From: Maridesulfovibrio sp.
Lineage (GTDB): Bacteria; Desulfobacterota; Desulfovibrionia; Desulfovibrionales; Desulfovibrionaceae
DNA length: 64,000 nucleotides
Direction: 5' to 3'
NCBI RefSeq assembly: GCF_963666665.1
Contig: NZ_OY762999.1
Location: 1,803,501 to 1,867,500 of the forward strand
The translations under genes were made by a program, and so were the position numbers. Shown here piece after piece: positions 43,040 to 52,264 of the stretch. The stretch's first letter is position 1; each line of letters begins with the position of its first letter. Below the pieces are notes generated by a model. That model was not told the origin of the DNA. It saw only the letters and a program-made list of their open reading frames with translations, and searched no databases.

Positions 43040-45448
43040 ATGTTTATTGAAAATGAAATCAGCTTTGAAGCTATCAACGACCTGTTCGGCAATGCTGACA
43101 ATGAAGGCCGTGATTATCTTTTTGAATATGAAGTATACAACCTGCTGGCCAATTCCGGTGCTGAAACACCACCTGCCGCAAACCTGCTGCCGCGTGGAGC
43201 ACGTTTTTCAGATGAGGAACTTACCTCCATTCCGGGCGAGAAAGCTGTACTGAAAATAGTCTCCCCTACGATCGTCCATAAAACGGAAGTTGGAGGAGTG
43301 CGCATTGTAAAAAAAGAACCCTCAAAGATCCGCTCCGCTGTACGCGGTATGATGTATGAAGTACCGGAGAACTTCGCAGCTTACATAGAGAGAGCCCCTG
43401 AGCATGCCCCCGAAGAATACAAAGGGCTGCACGGAGAAGCACTTATCAAAGCAATCAGCCGTGATCTCAGAGGAGTCCTGCAGGTTCAGTTCATGCCCCC
43501 GGATTCTGATTCTTTCGGCAACGAGCTCATTGTAGGTCTGCGCAGGACCAGAGAATTCGGAACCATCATAAGTGCCGGACTCGGCGGGACAGACACCGAA
43601 CTTTACGCCGAACGCTTCCGCAAAGGCCAAGCCATTGTTGCCGCATCCGTACAAATGGTGGACGGGCAAACCTTTTTCCAACTCTTCAAGAATACCATCT
43701 CATATAAAAAGCTGGCAGGCCTTACCCGCGGACAGCGCCGGATTGTCACTGATGAACAGCTTATTGAATGCTTTGATTCCTTCATTGAAATGGGTAAATA
43801 CTTTTCCCCATCCAATCCCAAAGCTGAATTCGTCATTGATGAACTGGAGATCAACCCCTTTGCTTTCACCGAATATCTGATGGTGCCTCTGGACGGGTTA
43901 TGCCGTTTTTCAAGACCGGACCAAATGCCGCTGGCCCGTCCTGTAGAGAAAATCCACAACCTGCTCCATCCGCAAAAAATAGGCATAATCGGGGTTTCCT
44001 CCACCCGCAGAAACTTCGGGCGGATCATCCTAGATAATGTTCTGGCTGAAGGATACGCAAAAGAAGACGTAGTTATTATCCGTGAAGGCTGTGATGAAGT
44101 TGACGGTGTGCGGTGTGTGCCGAGCTTTGACACACTGGATCACCAGCTTGATCTTTTAGTAGTTGCCATTGCTGCCCAGCATGTTCCTGATCTCGTCGAC
44201 AAGGTTATCGAACTGGACTGCGCCAAGAGTGTGATGCTCATCCCGGGGGGCATGGGTGAAACCGAGGACAGTAAGGAACGGGCGGAACAGGTCATTGCCA
44301 GCATCAATGAAAAACATGCTGAAGCTGACGGCGGACCGGTCTTTATCGGAGCAAACTGCATGGGAGTGGTCTCACGCCCCGGCGATTACGATACTTGGTT
44401 CATCCCGGATGAAAAACTGCCCAAAGACCGCAACGCTCCATACCAGCGTTCTGCCCTGATCAGCCAAAGCGGGGCCTTCATGGTCTTCCGCTACAGCCAA
44501 TGCCCGGAACTTAATCCGGCTTACATGATTTCCATGGGCAATCAGACGGACCTGACCCTTGGCGACATGATCCATTACTTCAAAGATTCAGGAGAAGTGG
44601 ACGTCATTGCTGTTTACGCAGAAGGATTCAACGATCTTGACGGATTGGAATTCTGCACAGCCGTACGGCAGGCAGTAATGAACGGCAAAGAAGTAGTCTT
44701 TTACAAAGCCGGAAGAACGCCGGAAGGTAAAACCGCCACCAGTGGGCACACCGCTTCTCTTGCTGGAGATTACATGGTCTGCGAAAGCTGCGTGCGCCAA
44801 GCCGGAGCAATCGTGGCCCGTACCTTTCAGGAATTTCAGGACCTTTTCATGCTGGCGGAAAAGCTGAGCAACAAAACCATTTGCGGCGACAGGCTTGCAG
44901 CTGTCAGCGGAGCCGGATTCGAAGCAGTGGGAATGGCTGACTCCATTCAATCGGATGATTATGATATTGAACTTGCAAGGTTCAGCGAAGAGTCTATCAA
45001 AAACATAGATGATATTCTCGAAAAGAACCGACTAAAAGCGCTGGTAACCATCCAAAACCCTCTGGACCTTACTCCGGGATCAAATGATGTAATTCACGCC
45101 AGTATGGCTGAAATACTGGCCAAAGATCCAGCGGTAGATTCCATTGTAATCGGGCTGGACCCGCTTTCCCCATCTATGCACACCTTGGCAGAGCCGACGA
45201 TTCCTGCTTTCTCAATGGAAGACGAGAATTCCCTGGGCAACCTTCTCATTCAGATCGTCAAGAAGAGTGATAAACCGATACTCGCAATTGTAGACGGCGG
45301 CAGGCTTTATGAGCCTTTAAGAGATATGCTGCTTGAAAACGGAGTTCCGGTCTTTCCGGTCTGTGACCGTGCGGTAGCCGCAATAGCCTTATATTCTAAA
45401 GCCCGTATGCGCGCCGAAGTAATTCGGTTGACCCACAGCTGTGATTAA
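43040..45448 (+). CDS. NDP-forming acyl-CoA synthetase / acetate-CoA ligase (ADP-forming) family
   Basis: 802 residues with an N-terminal ATP-grasp_5 part (about 15-285: 'VLKIVSPTIVHKTEVGGVRI', 'VIDELEINPFAFT'), a CoA-binding Rossmann domain (about 300-430: 'IGIIGVSSTRRNFGRIILDNV') and a succinyl-CoA-ligase-like domain (about 460-800) with the probable phospho-His near 569 in 'TSGHTASLAGDY'. Interconverts acyl-CoA plus ADP/Pi with acid, CoA and ATP. The order beta (ATP-grasp) before alpha is the reverse of the common archaeal alpha-beta fusion. No acetyltransferase domain. Monocistronic. Confidence 0.88.
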   Translation: MFIENEISFEAINDLFGNADNEGRDYLFEYEVYNLLANSGAETPPAANLLPRGARFSDEELTSIPGEKAVLKIVSPTIVHKTEVGGVRIVKKEPSKIRSAVRGMMYEVPENFAAYIERAPEHAPEEYKGLHGEALIKAISRDLRGVLQVQFMPPDSDSFGNELIVGLRRTREFGTIISAGLGGTDTELYAERFRKGQAIVAASVQMVDGQTFFQLFKNTISYKKLAGLTRGQRRIVTDEQLIECFDSFIEMGKYFSPSNPKAEFVIDELEINPFAFTEYLMVPLDGLCRFSRPDQMPLARPVEKIHNLLHPQKIGIIGVSSTRRNFGRIILDNVLAEGYAKEDVVIIREGCDEVDGVRCVPSFDTLDHQLDLLVVAIAAQHVPDLVDKVIELDCAKSVMLIPGGMGETEDSKERAEQVIASINEKHAEADGGPVFIGANCMGVVSRPGDYDTWFIPDEKLPKDRNAPYQRSALISQSGAFMVFRYSQCPELNPAYMISMGNQTDLTLGDMIHYFKDSGEVDVIAVYAEGFNDLDGLEFCTAVRQAVMNGKEVVFYKAGRTPEGKTATSGHTASLAGDYMVCESCVRQAGAIVARTFQEFQDLFMLAEKLSNKTICGDRLAAVSGAGFEAVGMADSIQSDDYDIELARFSEESIKNIDDILEKNRLKALVTIQNPLDLTPGSNDVIHASMAEILAKDPAVDSIVIGLDPLSPSMHTLAEPTIPAFSMEDENSLGNLLIQIVKKSDKPILAIVDGGRLYEPLRDMLLENGVPVFPVCDRAVAAIALYSKARMRAEVIRLTHSCD

Positions 45449-45462
45449 TCCGCACCCAAAAA

Positions 45463-45500
45463 GACAGGCCGTGGATCAACAACGAACCACGGCCTGCATC
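45463..45500. terminator. Terminator, mainly minus-strand, after the 45-residue ORF
   Basis: CAGGCCGTGG / CCACGGCCTG 10-bp stem (45465-45496). The T-run (TCTTTTT) is on the minus-strand side, which suits the small gene ending at 45529; it may also stop the synthetase transcript. Confidence 0.75.
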
Positions 45501-45528
45501 TTTCAGGAGGAATGACTATCGAAAAATA

Positions 45529-45666
45529 TTAATACTTATCGTTGTAACGATTGGTTAGTTTATTTTCACGACTGGTTCTTTCTACAACAACGCAAGCCTT
45601 CTCAGCATTAGCGAAAAAGACATCTTCAACAATTCTTGCAATTCCGCATAACCAGCACATAAACAT
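45529..45666 (-). CDS. Tiny hypothetical membrane-associated protein (45 residues)
   Basis: An ORF from ATG 45666 with an excellent site (TAGGAG eight bases upstream), coding 'MFMCWLCGIARIVEDVFFAN' and a charged tail ending 'NKLTNRYNDKY'. A hydrophobic, Cys-containing N-terminus suggests membrane association. Support comes from a promoter-like TTGACG-N16-TACACT at 45768-45741 and a minus-strand terminator 33 bases after the stop codon. No homologue recognised. Confidence 0.5.
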   Translation of the reverse strand: MFMCWLCGIARIVEDVFFANAEKACVVVERTSRENKLTNRYNDKY

Positions 45667-45740
45667 AAAAAACGCTCCTACAACTAAAAGTACATCCAAA
45701 AATCTTTTTTAAGATTTCTTTTCTCTAAGAACTTACTTTC

Positions 45741-45768
45741 AGTGTACGCAGAAAAAACACCTCGTCAA
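45741..45768 (-). promoter_or_regulatory. Predicted promoter of the 45-residue ORF
   Basis: On the minus strand: TTGACG, 16-base spacer, TACACT. A leader of about 70 bases follows and includes a small AAATCTT/AAGATTT hairpin with a T-run, possibly an attenuator. Confidence 0.4.
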
Positions 45769-45952
45769 TGAGATTAACTTAATTCTTTTTTTCACATTTT
45801 ATATTCGCATTCATTGTCTATCTTCAACAAACTAATTTTAAAGGACAAATAAAACTGAACAGAAATTCAATCACCCTCAAAAATAACATTTCTGCTTTAA
45901 AAGATACGGCTTCCGCTCACCCAAAACACAATCTGAATTAGCCTCAACATCC

Positions 45953-47122
45953 TTACCCGGACCTGCTTTCTATCCTTCGCTCAAGCACCCCTGCACTGAG
46001 TGGAATAATTAAAAAGCTCGCTAAGAAAACAATCACACCTTGCCAGCCTGCATATTCATAAGCAAAGCCGGCCCCCGTAATACCAAGCCAACCGCCGCTA
46101 TAATAAAACAGAACATACAGCGCATTGGCTTTGCCATGACTGCAGGTCAGTTTACGATTCAAAAGAACAACTGCCACTGTGTGAATAGTAAAAAAGCCAG
46201 CACAGACTCCAAGCAGCCCAATTACAACCGCTGCGATTGAAGGCAGCAAAAGCATTAAAAGCGAAGCTCCAAGAAGAACTGAACTGGAAAGCAGCATCAC
46301 CCCTCCCCCAAACTGAGCACTGAGCCTTCCAGCGAGGGGCCCCAGAAAAATACCGAGAATATAAACCAGATAAACGAGGGTGATTGTCTCAGTAGAAAGA
46401 TCGAACGGCGGATGCGAGAGTCTGTATGGCAGATAGTTAAAAACCGGCGAGAAAATCAGAAGACTACCGGCCCCGCAAGCGTAGATCAAAAGGAGTTCCT
46501 TACGCTTTAGCAATGAAAGATATGTTTCCTTGCCATTACTGCTGCGAACATCTGCAATCTCTTTTTCTCCGCTGGCGGGAAGGATAAGCACAGCCAGAAA
46601 TGTCGTAACCAGAATTAGCACTGAAGCTGAAGCAAATGCATACCGCCAATGCAGAGGAGGATGAATCCAACCGCCAAGCAGACGTCCGCCCAGCCCGCCC
46701 AGAATAGTTGCCGACACATACGACCCCATAACTACGCTCAATCGCTTGGCTGGAAGAGTACGTGCCAGCCATGCAGCAATGCTGGTAGTTAAAGCAGGGA
46801 TAAAAAGCCCTTGCAGCAATCTCGAACCAACTAGCACCGAATAATTATGAGTCAAAGAACAGATAAAACCACCGACAGCAACAAAGACACCACCGGCAAC
46901 AATTATCGGTTTGACCGGATACCTGTCCGAAAGATAGCCGAAGAAAAGATTGGAGAGTACTATTCCTAGAATTACAAACGATACCGCAAAGGATGCCTGT
47001 ACAGGGCTGATCTGAAATTCAGACTGCAAAATAGGCAGAACAGGTTGAGGAAGGTAAATATTGGTAAAAGAAGCTGAAACGAGGGCAAATACTGCAAGCT
47101 GGATTTTAAGAAGACTTTTCAT
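45953..47122 (-). CDS. MFS transporter (YnfM-like)
   Basis: 389 residues from the ATG at 47122 (AAGGAA seven bases upstream; an in-frame reading to 47260 runs through a terminator-like palindrome). Twelve membrane helices. Loop 2-3 motif 'FFGYLSDRYPVKPIIVAGG' is the MFS signature, and 'YLPQPVLPILQSEFQISPVQASFAVSFV' at the start resembles YnfM-type arabinose/multidrug exporters. Substrate unknown. Monocistronic. Confidence 0.87.
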   Translation of the reverse strand: MKSLLKIQLAVFALVSASFTNIYLPQPVLPILQSEFQISPVQASFAVSFVILGIVLSNLFFGYLSDRYPVKPIIVAGGVFVAVGGFICSLTHNYSVLVGSRLLQGLFIPALTTSIAAWLARTLPAKRLSVVMGSYVSATILGGLGGRLLGGWIHPPLHWRYAFASASVLILVTTFLAVLILPASGEKEIADVRSSNGKETYLSLLKRKELLLIYACGAGSLLIFSPVFNYLPYRLSHPPFDLSTETITLVYLVYILGIFLGPLAGRLSAQFGGGVMLLSSSVLLGASLLMLLLPSIAAVVIGLLGVCAGFFTIHTVAVVLLNRKLTCSHGKANALYVLFYYSGGWLGITGAGFAYEYAGWQGVIVFLASFLIIPLSAGVLERRIESRSG

Positions 47123-47218
47123 CAGCATTTCCTTCTCTGGCGGAGATACTTTCATTAAATAAGCACAAGAGTTACACCTCTTATCATTGCTCCGCAAACT
47201 AATTTTCAGCAGAAATAC

Positions 47219-47252
47219 AAAAACCCCGCTCTGGTACCAGAGCGGGGTTTTT
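47219..47252. terminator. Bidirectional terminator, perfect 34-bp palindrome
   Basis: AAAAACCCCGCTCTGG TA CCAGAGCGGGGTTTTT. Lies 31 bases after the stop codon of the small secreted protein gene (minus strand). Confidence 0.88.
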
Positions 47253-47282
47253 GTATTCAATTTGAATCGAATCCTGATTCAA

Positions 47283-47498
47283 CTAATCCAAATCAAATGC
47301 ATCTTTTTTGAAAAAACAGTAAAACTCATCATCGTTATGGTAAAACTTTGCAATTTTATCCTTTAACATTTGAAAAAGACCATTAATTCTTTTTGATTTA
47401 ACTAAAACATTATCCTCAACATACTGTTCTGCTTCGGCCACTGCACTCACAGAAACAAAAAACAACAAAGTAAGTGCAAAATACAATTCAAGCGCCAT
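47283..47498 (-). CDS. Small secreted protein
   Basis: 71 residues with a classical signal peptide ('LYFALTLLFFVSVSAVAEAEQ', probable cleavage after AEA near residue 23). The mature part is short and charged ('KSKRINGLFQMLKDKIAKFYHNDDEFYCFF'). The ATG has a strong AAAGGAG site and a terminator follows. Periplasmic or secreted; function not recognised. Confidence 0.7.
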   Translation of the reverse strand: MALELYFALTLLFFVSVSAVAEAEQYVEDNVLVKSKRINGLFQMLKDKIAKFYHNDDEFYCFFKKDAFDLD

Positions 47499-47669
47499 TT
47501 TTTAGCTCCTTTTCAAAAGACGTTGACGAAAACATACGCCTAAAAGTGCTCTCGTCAACTGTTTTTTGTTAATTCTTTTTTTCACATTTAAATAAAGTTT
47601 ACGCCTATTTTCACAATCTATTACCATTTTACATCTCAAAATAATAAATCCGTAATTCTTAAACACAAA

Positions 47670-47696
47670 AAGCCGCCACCAGAATGGTGACGGCTT
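47670..47696 (-). terminator. Terminator downstream of the flavoprotein gene
   Basis: AGCCGcCACC / GGTGaCGGCT stem with one mismatch. The T5 run is on the minus-strand side, 86 bases after the flavoprotein stop codon. Confidence 0.65.
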
Positions 47697-47781
47697 AATA
47701 TTCCCCAAAAATCAGCTTATCATTGTTCTTTTTTTAACAAAAAAATAGAGACTAAAACAGAAAGGTGTTTATTCTTTATTT

Positions 47782-48390
47782 CTAAACACTTAATCGCCTA
47801 CCAAGTTCTCTAGCCTGCTCAAGGGCCTCTTCCATACGATTAGCTTCAGGAAAGGCAAGAGGATCACCGAGACCCCGGATTGAATACACTTCATCAAACC
47901 CAAGATATTTAAAAAACAACGGGTAACGCCCCTGAATATCAGCGTACATACCTTCCATCACAGCCCCTTGAGAAGTGATAAACACAAATTTCACTCCTCT
48001 CTTGAGACGGCTATAGTTTCTCATCTTCTCTTCAATTACCCCGCCTTCAGGATCGAACCCATCGTGAAAATCAGGCGTAAACAAATGATAGAGACGATCA
48101 ATAAAGATTTTAGCCTGTCCGCTCACATCCCCAAAATAGACGGGACTGGCCAGAACAAGCACATCACTTTCGTGCATCTCCTCATAAACAGGAGTGAGAT
48201 CATCCTTTATAACGCAGAGCTCGATTTTTCCCTTACAGGACATACAACCGATACAACCGCTGTTTTTCATTTTAGACAGTTCATACGATTTTACCTCCAC
48301 TCCTTCAGCAAAGCCTTCGCACAATGCATTCACAATAGCATGTGAATTCCCTTTTGTTCTGGCACTTCCATTGACGACTGTTACTTTCAT
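47782..48390 (-). CDS. Flavodoxin-fold NADPH-dependent FMN reductase-type protein
   Basis: 202 residues. 'VVNGSARTKGNSHAIVNAL' is the FMN phosphate loop, and 'SDVLVLASPVYFGDVSGQAKIFIDRLYHLF' is the second FMN-binding segment of the iron-sulfur flavoprotein/FMN reductase family. Cys-rich 'CIGCMSCKGKIELC' (about 46-59) is the region that binds a 4Fe-4S cluster in archaeal Isf-type proteins. Likely a cytoplasmic electron carrier or reductase. Monocistronic. Confidence 0.87.
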   Translation of the reverse strand: MKVTVVNGSARTKGNSHAIVNALCEGFAEGVEVKSYELSKMKNSGCIGCMSCKGKIELCVIKDDLTPVYEEMHESDVLVLASPVYFGDVSGQAKIFIDRLYHLFTPDFHDGFDPEGGVIEEKMRNYSRLKRGVKFVFITSQGAVMEGMYADIQGRYPLFFKYLGFDEVYSIRGLGDPLAFPEANRMEEALEQARELGRRLSV

Positions 48391-48597
48391 TTATTTTTTC
48401 CTCATACTGACATTTACATGTGTACATATAATTTAGTTACATTTTTCAGCCGAACTCCATGCAAAAGTGATATCGTAGTAATCTTGGAAGACAATCAGCC
48501 AAATAGCTGAAAACCATGCCATGCATAATTTACGTTGACTTTAGCAGGTCAGTCGGTAGAGGTAGGCGGAATTCAATAATTAAAGAGAGCTGCTGCC

Positions 48598-50145
48598 ATG
48601 AAACAGGTAAAAGTACAGATCAAAATAAACCCCGAACAAATCAATCTTCCCGATGCTATCCGCAAAGAAGCTCTAAAAACTGCCGGGGTTCCAGACAATA
48701 AAGATATTTCCACACGTGTTCTGCGCCGTTCAATCGACGCGCGCTCCCGCAAGCCGCACTTCATTTTGCAGGTTGCAATCGGCGACCCTGAAACAGTGGA
48801 ACCGGAAGAACCTGTATTCACCCCTCAACCCATGAACGGTAAACAAGTCGTAATTGTCGGAGCCGGACCTGCCGGATATTTCGCAGCACTGACTCTGCTG
48901 GAACACGGAATAAAGCCCATCATTATTGAGCGTGGACGCACTGTAAATGACCGCCGCAAGGACCTGAAAAAAATATACACGGAAGGACTGGTCAACCCGG
49001 ACTCCAACTATTGCTTCGGTGAAGGCGGGGCCGGGACCTATTCAGACGGCAAACTCTATACCCGCGCAACCAAACGAGGCAACGTAGGACGCATCCTCGA
49101 CCTGCTCATTGCGAACGGCGCACCCGCTGACATACGTATCGATGCTCACCCGCACCTCGGCTCAAATGTATTGCCGCGTATTGTCAGCAAAATGCGTGAT
49201 GACATCATCTCTTGTGGCGGAGAAGTCCATTTCAACACCCGTGTGGATTCATTTATTCTTGACGGGGACCGTATGGCCGGAGTTATTGCCGGAGGCAATG
49301 AAATCAAAGCTGACGCAGTAATCCTCGCTACCGGACATTCAGCGCGCGACATCTTTTACGCCCTTGCCGATCAGGACATCAGAATTGAAGCAAAACCTTT
49401 TGCTTTAGGCGTACGTATTGAACACCCCCAACCGCTGATTGATAAAATTTTCTACCACCAATCCCCGCGCCACGAAAATCTTCCCGCGGCTAGCTACCGC
49501 ATTTCAACTCAAGCTATGGGACGCGGTGTATTCTCATTCTGCATGTGTCCGGGAGGCTACATTGTCCCGGCATCAACGGCTCCGGGAGAACTGGTACTGA
49601 ACGGTATGAGCCTTGCCGCACGCAATGCTCCTTTTGCTAACGCAGGTCTGGTGGCTGAAGTAAAAATCGAAGACCTTGAAAACCCCGGCAATCCATTCTG
49701 TGCTTTGAAATATCAGGCTGCTGCGGAAAAAAATATGTTTGCAGCAGGAGATGGCGTTACCCAGCAGGCTCCGGCTCAACGAGTTAACGACTTCATTGCC
49801 GGACGTGTATCAAAATCAATCCCTAAATCATCATACATCCCCGGCACATATTCAGCACCCGTACATGAGCTGCTGCCTTTTATCCAATCAGAAGCATTGC
49901 GCAACGGATTAAAAACATTGGGCAAAAAATTCAAAGGATTCGACTCAAACGAAGCCAAAGTGCTTGCTGTGGAATCACGCACCAGCTCTCCGATACGTAT
50001 CCCGCGTGACCGTGAGACATTGGAACATGTTCAGATCAAAGGACTTTTCCCCTGTGGAGAAGGGGCAGGATATGCAGGGGGAATTATCTCCGCAGCAATG
50101 GATGGAGAGAAATGCGCTCAGGCTGCAGCACGAATGATAGGCTGA
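48598..50145 (+). CDS. FAD-dependent dehydrogenase (COG2509 type)
   Basis: 515 residues. The N-terminal ~75 form a small domain ('QVKVQIKINPEQINLPDAIRKE'). The dinucleotide-binding 'VVIVGAGPAGYFAALTLLEHG' (about 82-102) with 'IIIERG' binds FAD, followed by 'NYCFGEGGAGTYSDGKLYTR' and C-terminal 'GLFPCGEGAGYAGGIISAAMDG', typical of the uncharacterised COG2509 flavoprotein group. The electron partner is unknown. Monocistronic. Confidence 0.88.
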   Translation: MKQVKVQIKINPEQINLPDAIRKEALKTAGVPDNKDISTRVLRRSIDARSRKPHFILQVAIGDPETVEPEEPVFTPQPMNGKQVVIVGAGPAGYFAALTLLEHGIKPIIIERGRTVNDRRKDLKKIYTEGLVNPDSNYCFGEGGAGTYSDGKLYTRATKRGNVGRILDLLIANGAPADIRIDAHPHLGSNVLPRIVSKMRDDIISCGGEVHFNTRVDSFILDGDRMAGVIAGGNEIKADAVILATGHSARDIFYALADQDIRIEAKPFALGVRIEHPQPLIDKIFYHQSPRHENLPAASYRISTQAMGRGVFSFCMCPGGYIVPASTAPGELVLNGMSLAARNAPFANAGLVAEVKIEDLENPGNPFCALKYQAAAEKNMFAAGDGVTQQAPAQRVNDFIAGRVSKSIPKSSYIPGTYSAPVHELLPFIQSEALRNGLKTLGKKFKGFDSNEAKVLAVESRTSSPIRIPRDRETLEHVQIKGLFPCGEGAGYAGGIISAAMDGEKCAQAAARMIG

Positions 50146-50154
50146 CATTACAAC

Positions 50155-51192
50155 TCAGCGAATTATCTTGATTTGAAATCCCTTAGAACTAAGTGATCTA
50201 GGTATAGTCACATTCCAGCGTTTCATTTCAGGACCACTGAAAAGCAACTGCCCTCTTTTGCCTATAACAGGAGGGATATTTTCTGTCTTTTCTCCGGATA
50301 AAATTCTTTTTACCATTTTCAGGGCCTCACGGCCCTGATCTACTCCGGAAAGGACATAGCCGCCCACAGCCATACCTTGTCCGACAGAAAAATCCCAAAG
50401 AGCAAACACTGGCACTGTAGCATATTTTGAGGTCCACCTGATGACATCTGCGCTGGAGATATGCTTCCCTTGCTCATCCTTAAAAACATGATAAGTACCG
50501 ATTATTATACAGGTGTATCCGGCAGCTTGAGCTCCTTTAACTTTTTCCTGCCAATCTAGAAAATTCTGAATAAGCAGGATATCCGCATGAGTCCCGGAAA
50601 CGTTAAAACTCTGATTTCCCCCCAGTGATTCCTGCACAAAAACCCTTGAACTCAAACTGTCATCCATGAGGACAAGAAACTTACCCGGTCCGATAATCTC
50701 AGTTAAATAAGCCACCGAACGCTTCACAAGAGGCCGTTCAAACACCCCTGTAATTTTACGGACATTATTCACATACCCCCGAGCATTACCGTTCACTCCT
50801 AAAAAAACAACAGGTATATCCAGATCCACAAGAAATTGCCCAAGAGATTTTAATGCGTAATCATCAGTCAGCACAACGACTTCAGGCCTGCGCTCAGCCA
50901 GAACACGCTTAACATCCTCAACATTTCGTTCAGCCTGATCCTTGCTGAGCCTTTTGAAATCCAGATAGTAGCAAATAACATCTGCCTCCCCTGCAAGCCC
51001 CCTTTTTAAAATGCCGTTATGTTCTTTCACCCATTTGAAATCACGATTATAACTATTAACCACTACAACAGTCTTATCGGCGGCAAGTGCTAAATCACAG
51101 AGAAAAACACAAAACAACATCACAAAACAGGCTAAAAGCTTAAGATCAGGCTTAAGACCTAAAAAATTATTATATTTATTTCGTACAGGCAT
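50155..51192 (-). CDS. ABC_sub_bind family periplasmic protein
   Basis: 345 residues. Signal/anchor helix (~17-37, 'LLACFVMLFCVFLCDLALAA') and a type 1 periplasmic-binding fold of the ABC_sub_bind group ('VVVVNSYNRDFKWVKEHNGIL', 'VPVFALWDFSVGQGMAVGGYVLSG'). It is a clear relative of the sensory domain of the histidine kinase at 36093-38411 ('LSGEKTENIPPV' versus 'LSGEKTEDIPVV'). No transporter genes are nearby; it may feed a sensor. Convergent with the FAD dehydrogenase gene, nine bases apart. Confidence 0.82.
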   Translation of the reverse strand: MPVRNKYNNFLGLKPDLKLLACFVMLFCVFLCDLALAADKTVVVVNSYNRDFKWVKEHNGILKRGLAGEADVICYYLDFKRLSKDQAERNVEDVKRVLAERRPEVVVLTDDYALKSLGQFLVDLDIPVVFLGVNGNARGYVNNVRKITGVFERPLVKRSVAYLTEIIGPGKFLVLMDDSLSSRVFVQESLGGNQSFNVSGTHADILLIQNFLDWQEKVKGAQAAGYTCIIIGTYHVFKDEQGKHISSADVIRWTSKYATVPVFALWDFSVGQGMAVGGYVLSGVDQGREALKMVKRILSGEKTENIPPVIGKRGQLLFSGPEMKRWNVTIPRSLSSKGFQIKIIR

Positions 51193-51287
51193 TACATAAA
51201 ATGTAGCATAGCTTTAACCTATATTACAACCCACCACGATTTCATGTACAACTATTACAACAACTCCAACCGCAACAAATAAAAAAC

Positions 51288-51319
51288 AGGCGGTCCGCTT
51301 CAAAAGAAACGGACCGCCT
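51288..51319 (-). terminator. Terminator of the dgcN-dgcA-dat operon
   Basis: AGGCGGTCCG / CGGACCGCCT 10-bp stem; on the minus strand it runs into TGTTTTTTATTT. Confidence 0.85.
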
Positions 51320-51384
51320 TTCAATCAATGAACACAGACTTCTGTCTGTTCAGGAGCGTTAACTTCCCCAAGTTACGCAAAATC

Positions 51385-52230
51385 TTAGATGGAAGCTTTA
51401 CGGCTTTCCTCAATATAAACTTCGCCAAGACGCTTGCTTACCGGACCGGGGGTGCCACCGTTAAGCTCTACTCCATCTACTTCAATAACGGGAGTAACAA
51501 AAGAAGTGGCAGCAGTCATGAAAGCCTCAGCTGCATTCTGAGCTTCTTCAATAGTGAAGGGACGCTCTTCAATTTTTATATCCAGCTCTTCAACAAGACG
51601 AAGTACGGACTTACGGGTAATGCCGGGAAGAATTGAATTGGAAAGGTTGCGGGTAATGATCTTTCCGTCTTTGGTAACAATGTAGGTATTGTTGGAAGAA
51701 CCTTCTGTTACAAAGCCGTCCTCAACCATCCACGCATCATCCTTACCTTTCTTCTTGGCTTCAGTCTTAACCAGAGAAGCAGCCAGAAGCTGAACGGTCT
51801 TGATGTCACGGCGGCCCCAACGGATATCGGGAACAGAGATCACACGCAGACCTGATTTTGCACCGGTAAGTTTCTTTGCCTGAGTAAAGAGAACAACTGT
51901 CTGCTCAAGACCTTCGGGCATAACGAAATCACGGTCAGTAGCGCCGCGGGTAACCTGCAGGTAAATAGCACCTTCTTCAAGATCGTTGCGCTTAACCATT
52001 TCGCGGTGAACTTCGAGCAGTTCATCAGCACCCATCGGCATAGCCATGTCGATTTCACCAAGAGAACGCTCAAGACGACCGATATGGCCTTCCCATTCAC
52101 AGATTTTTCCATCCACAACAGCGGTAACTTCATAAATACCGTCAGCAAACAGAAAACCACGGTCAAAAACAGAAACCATTGCCTCTTCTTCAGGTACGTA
52201 AGCACCATTTACGTATACAATACGACTCAT
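51385..52230 (-). CDS. dat: D-amino-acid aminotransferase (class IV PLP)
   Basis: 281 residues from the ATG at 52230 (a GTG at 52239 is possible). Class IV aminotransferase: 'VFDRGFLFADGIYEV', 'LQVTRGATDRDF', PLP lysine near 143 in 'DIKTVQLLAASLVKTEAKKKG', 'DGFVTEGSSNNTYIV' and 'ILPGITRKSVLRL'. This is the D-alanine aminotransferase subgroup rather than IlvE or PabC, judged by 'ADGIYEV' and the absence of their arginine motifs. It would transfer the amino group between D-amino acids and 2-oxoglutarate, giving D-glutamate, which the next two genes could process. End of a three-gene operon. Confidence 0.86.
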   Translation of the reverse strand: MSRIVYVNGAYVPEEEAMVSVFDRGFLFADGIYEVTAVVDGKICEWEGHIGRLERSLGEIDMAMPMGADELLEVHREMVKRNDLEEGAIYLQVTRGATDRDFVMPEGLEQTVVLFTQAKKLTGAKSGLRVISVPDIRWGRRDIKTVQLLAASLVKTEAKKKGKDDAWMVEDGFVTEGSSNNTYIVTKDGKIITRNLSNSILPGITRKSVLRLVEELDIKIEERPFTIEEAQNAAEAFMTAATSFVTPVIEVDGVELNGGTPGPVSKRLGEVYIEESRKASI

Positions 52231-52264
52231 TTTATTCACTTATTCCAATATGATAGATTAACTA

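Noticed and set aside
47502..47708. 68-codon minus-strand ORF
   Set aside because: It begins downstream of a terminator hairpin it partly overlaps, has no ribosome site, and its composition is non-coding-like.
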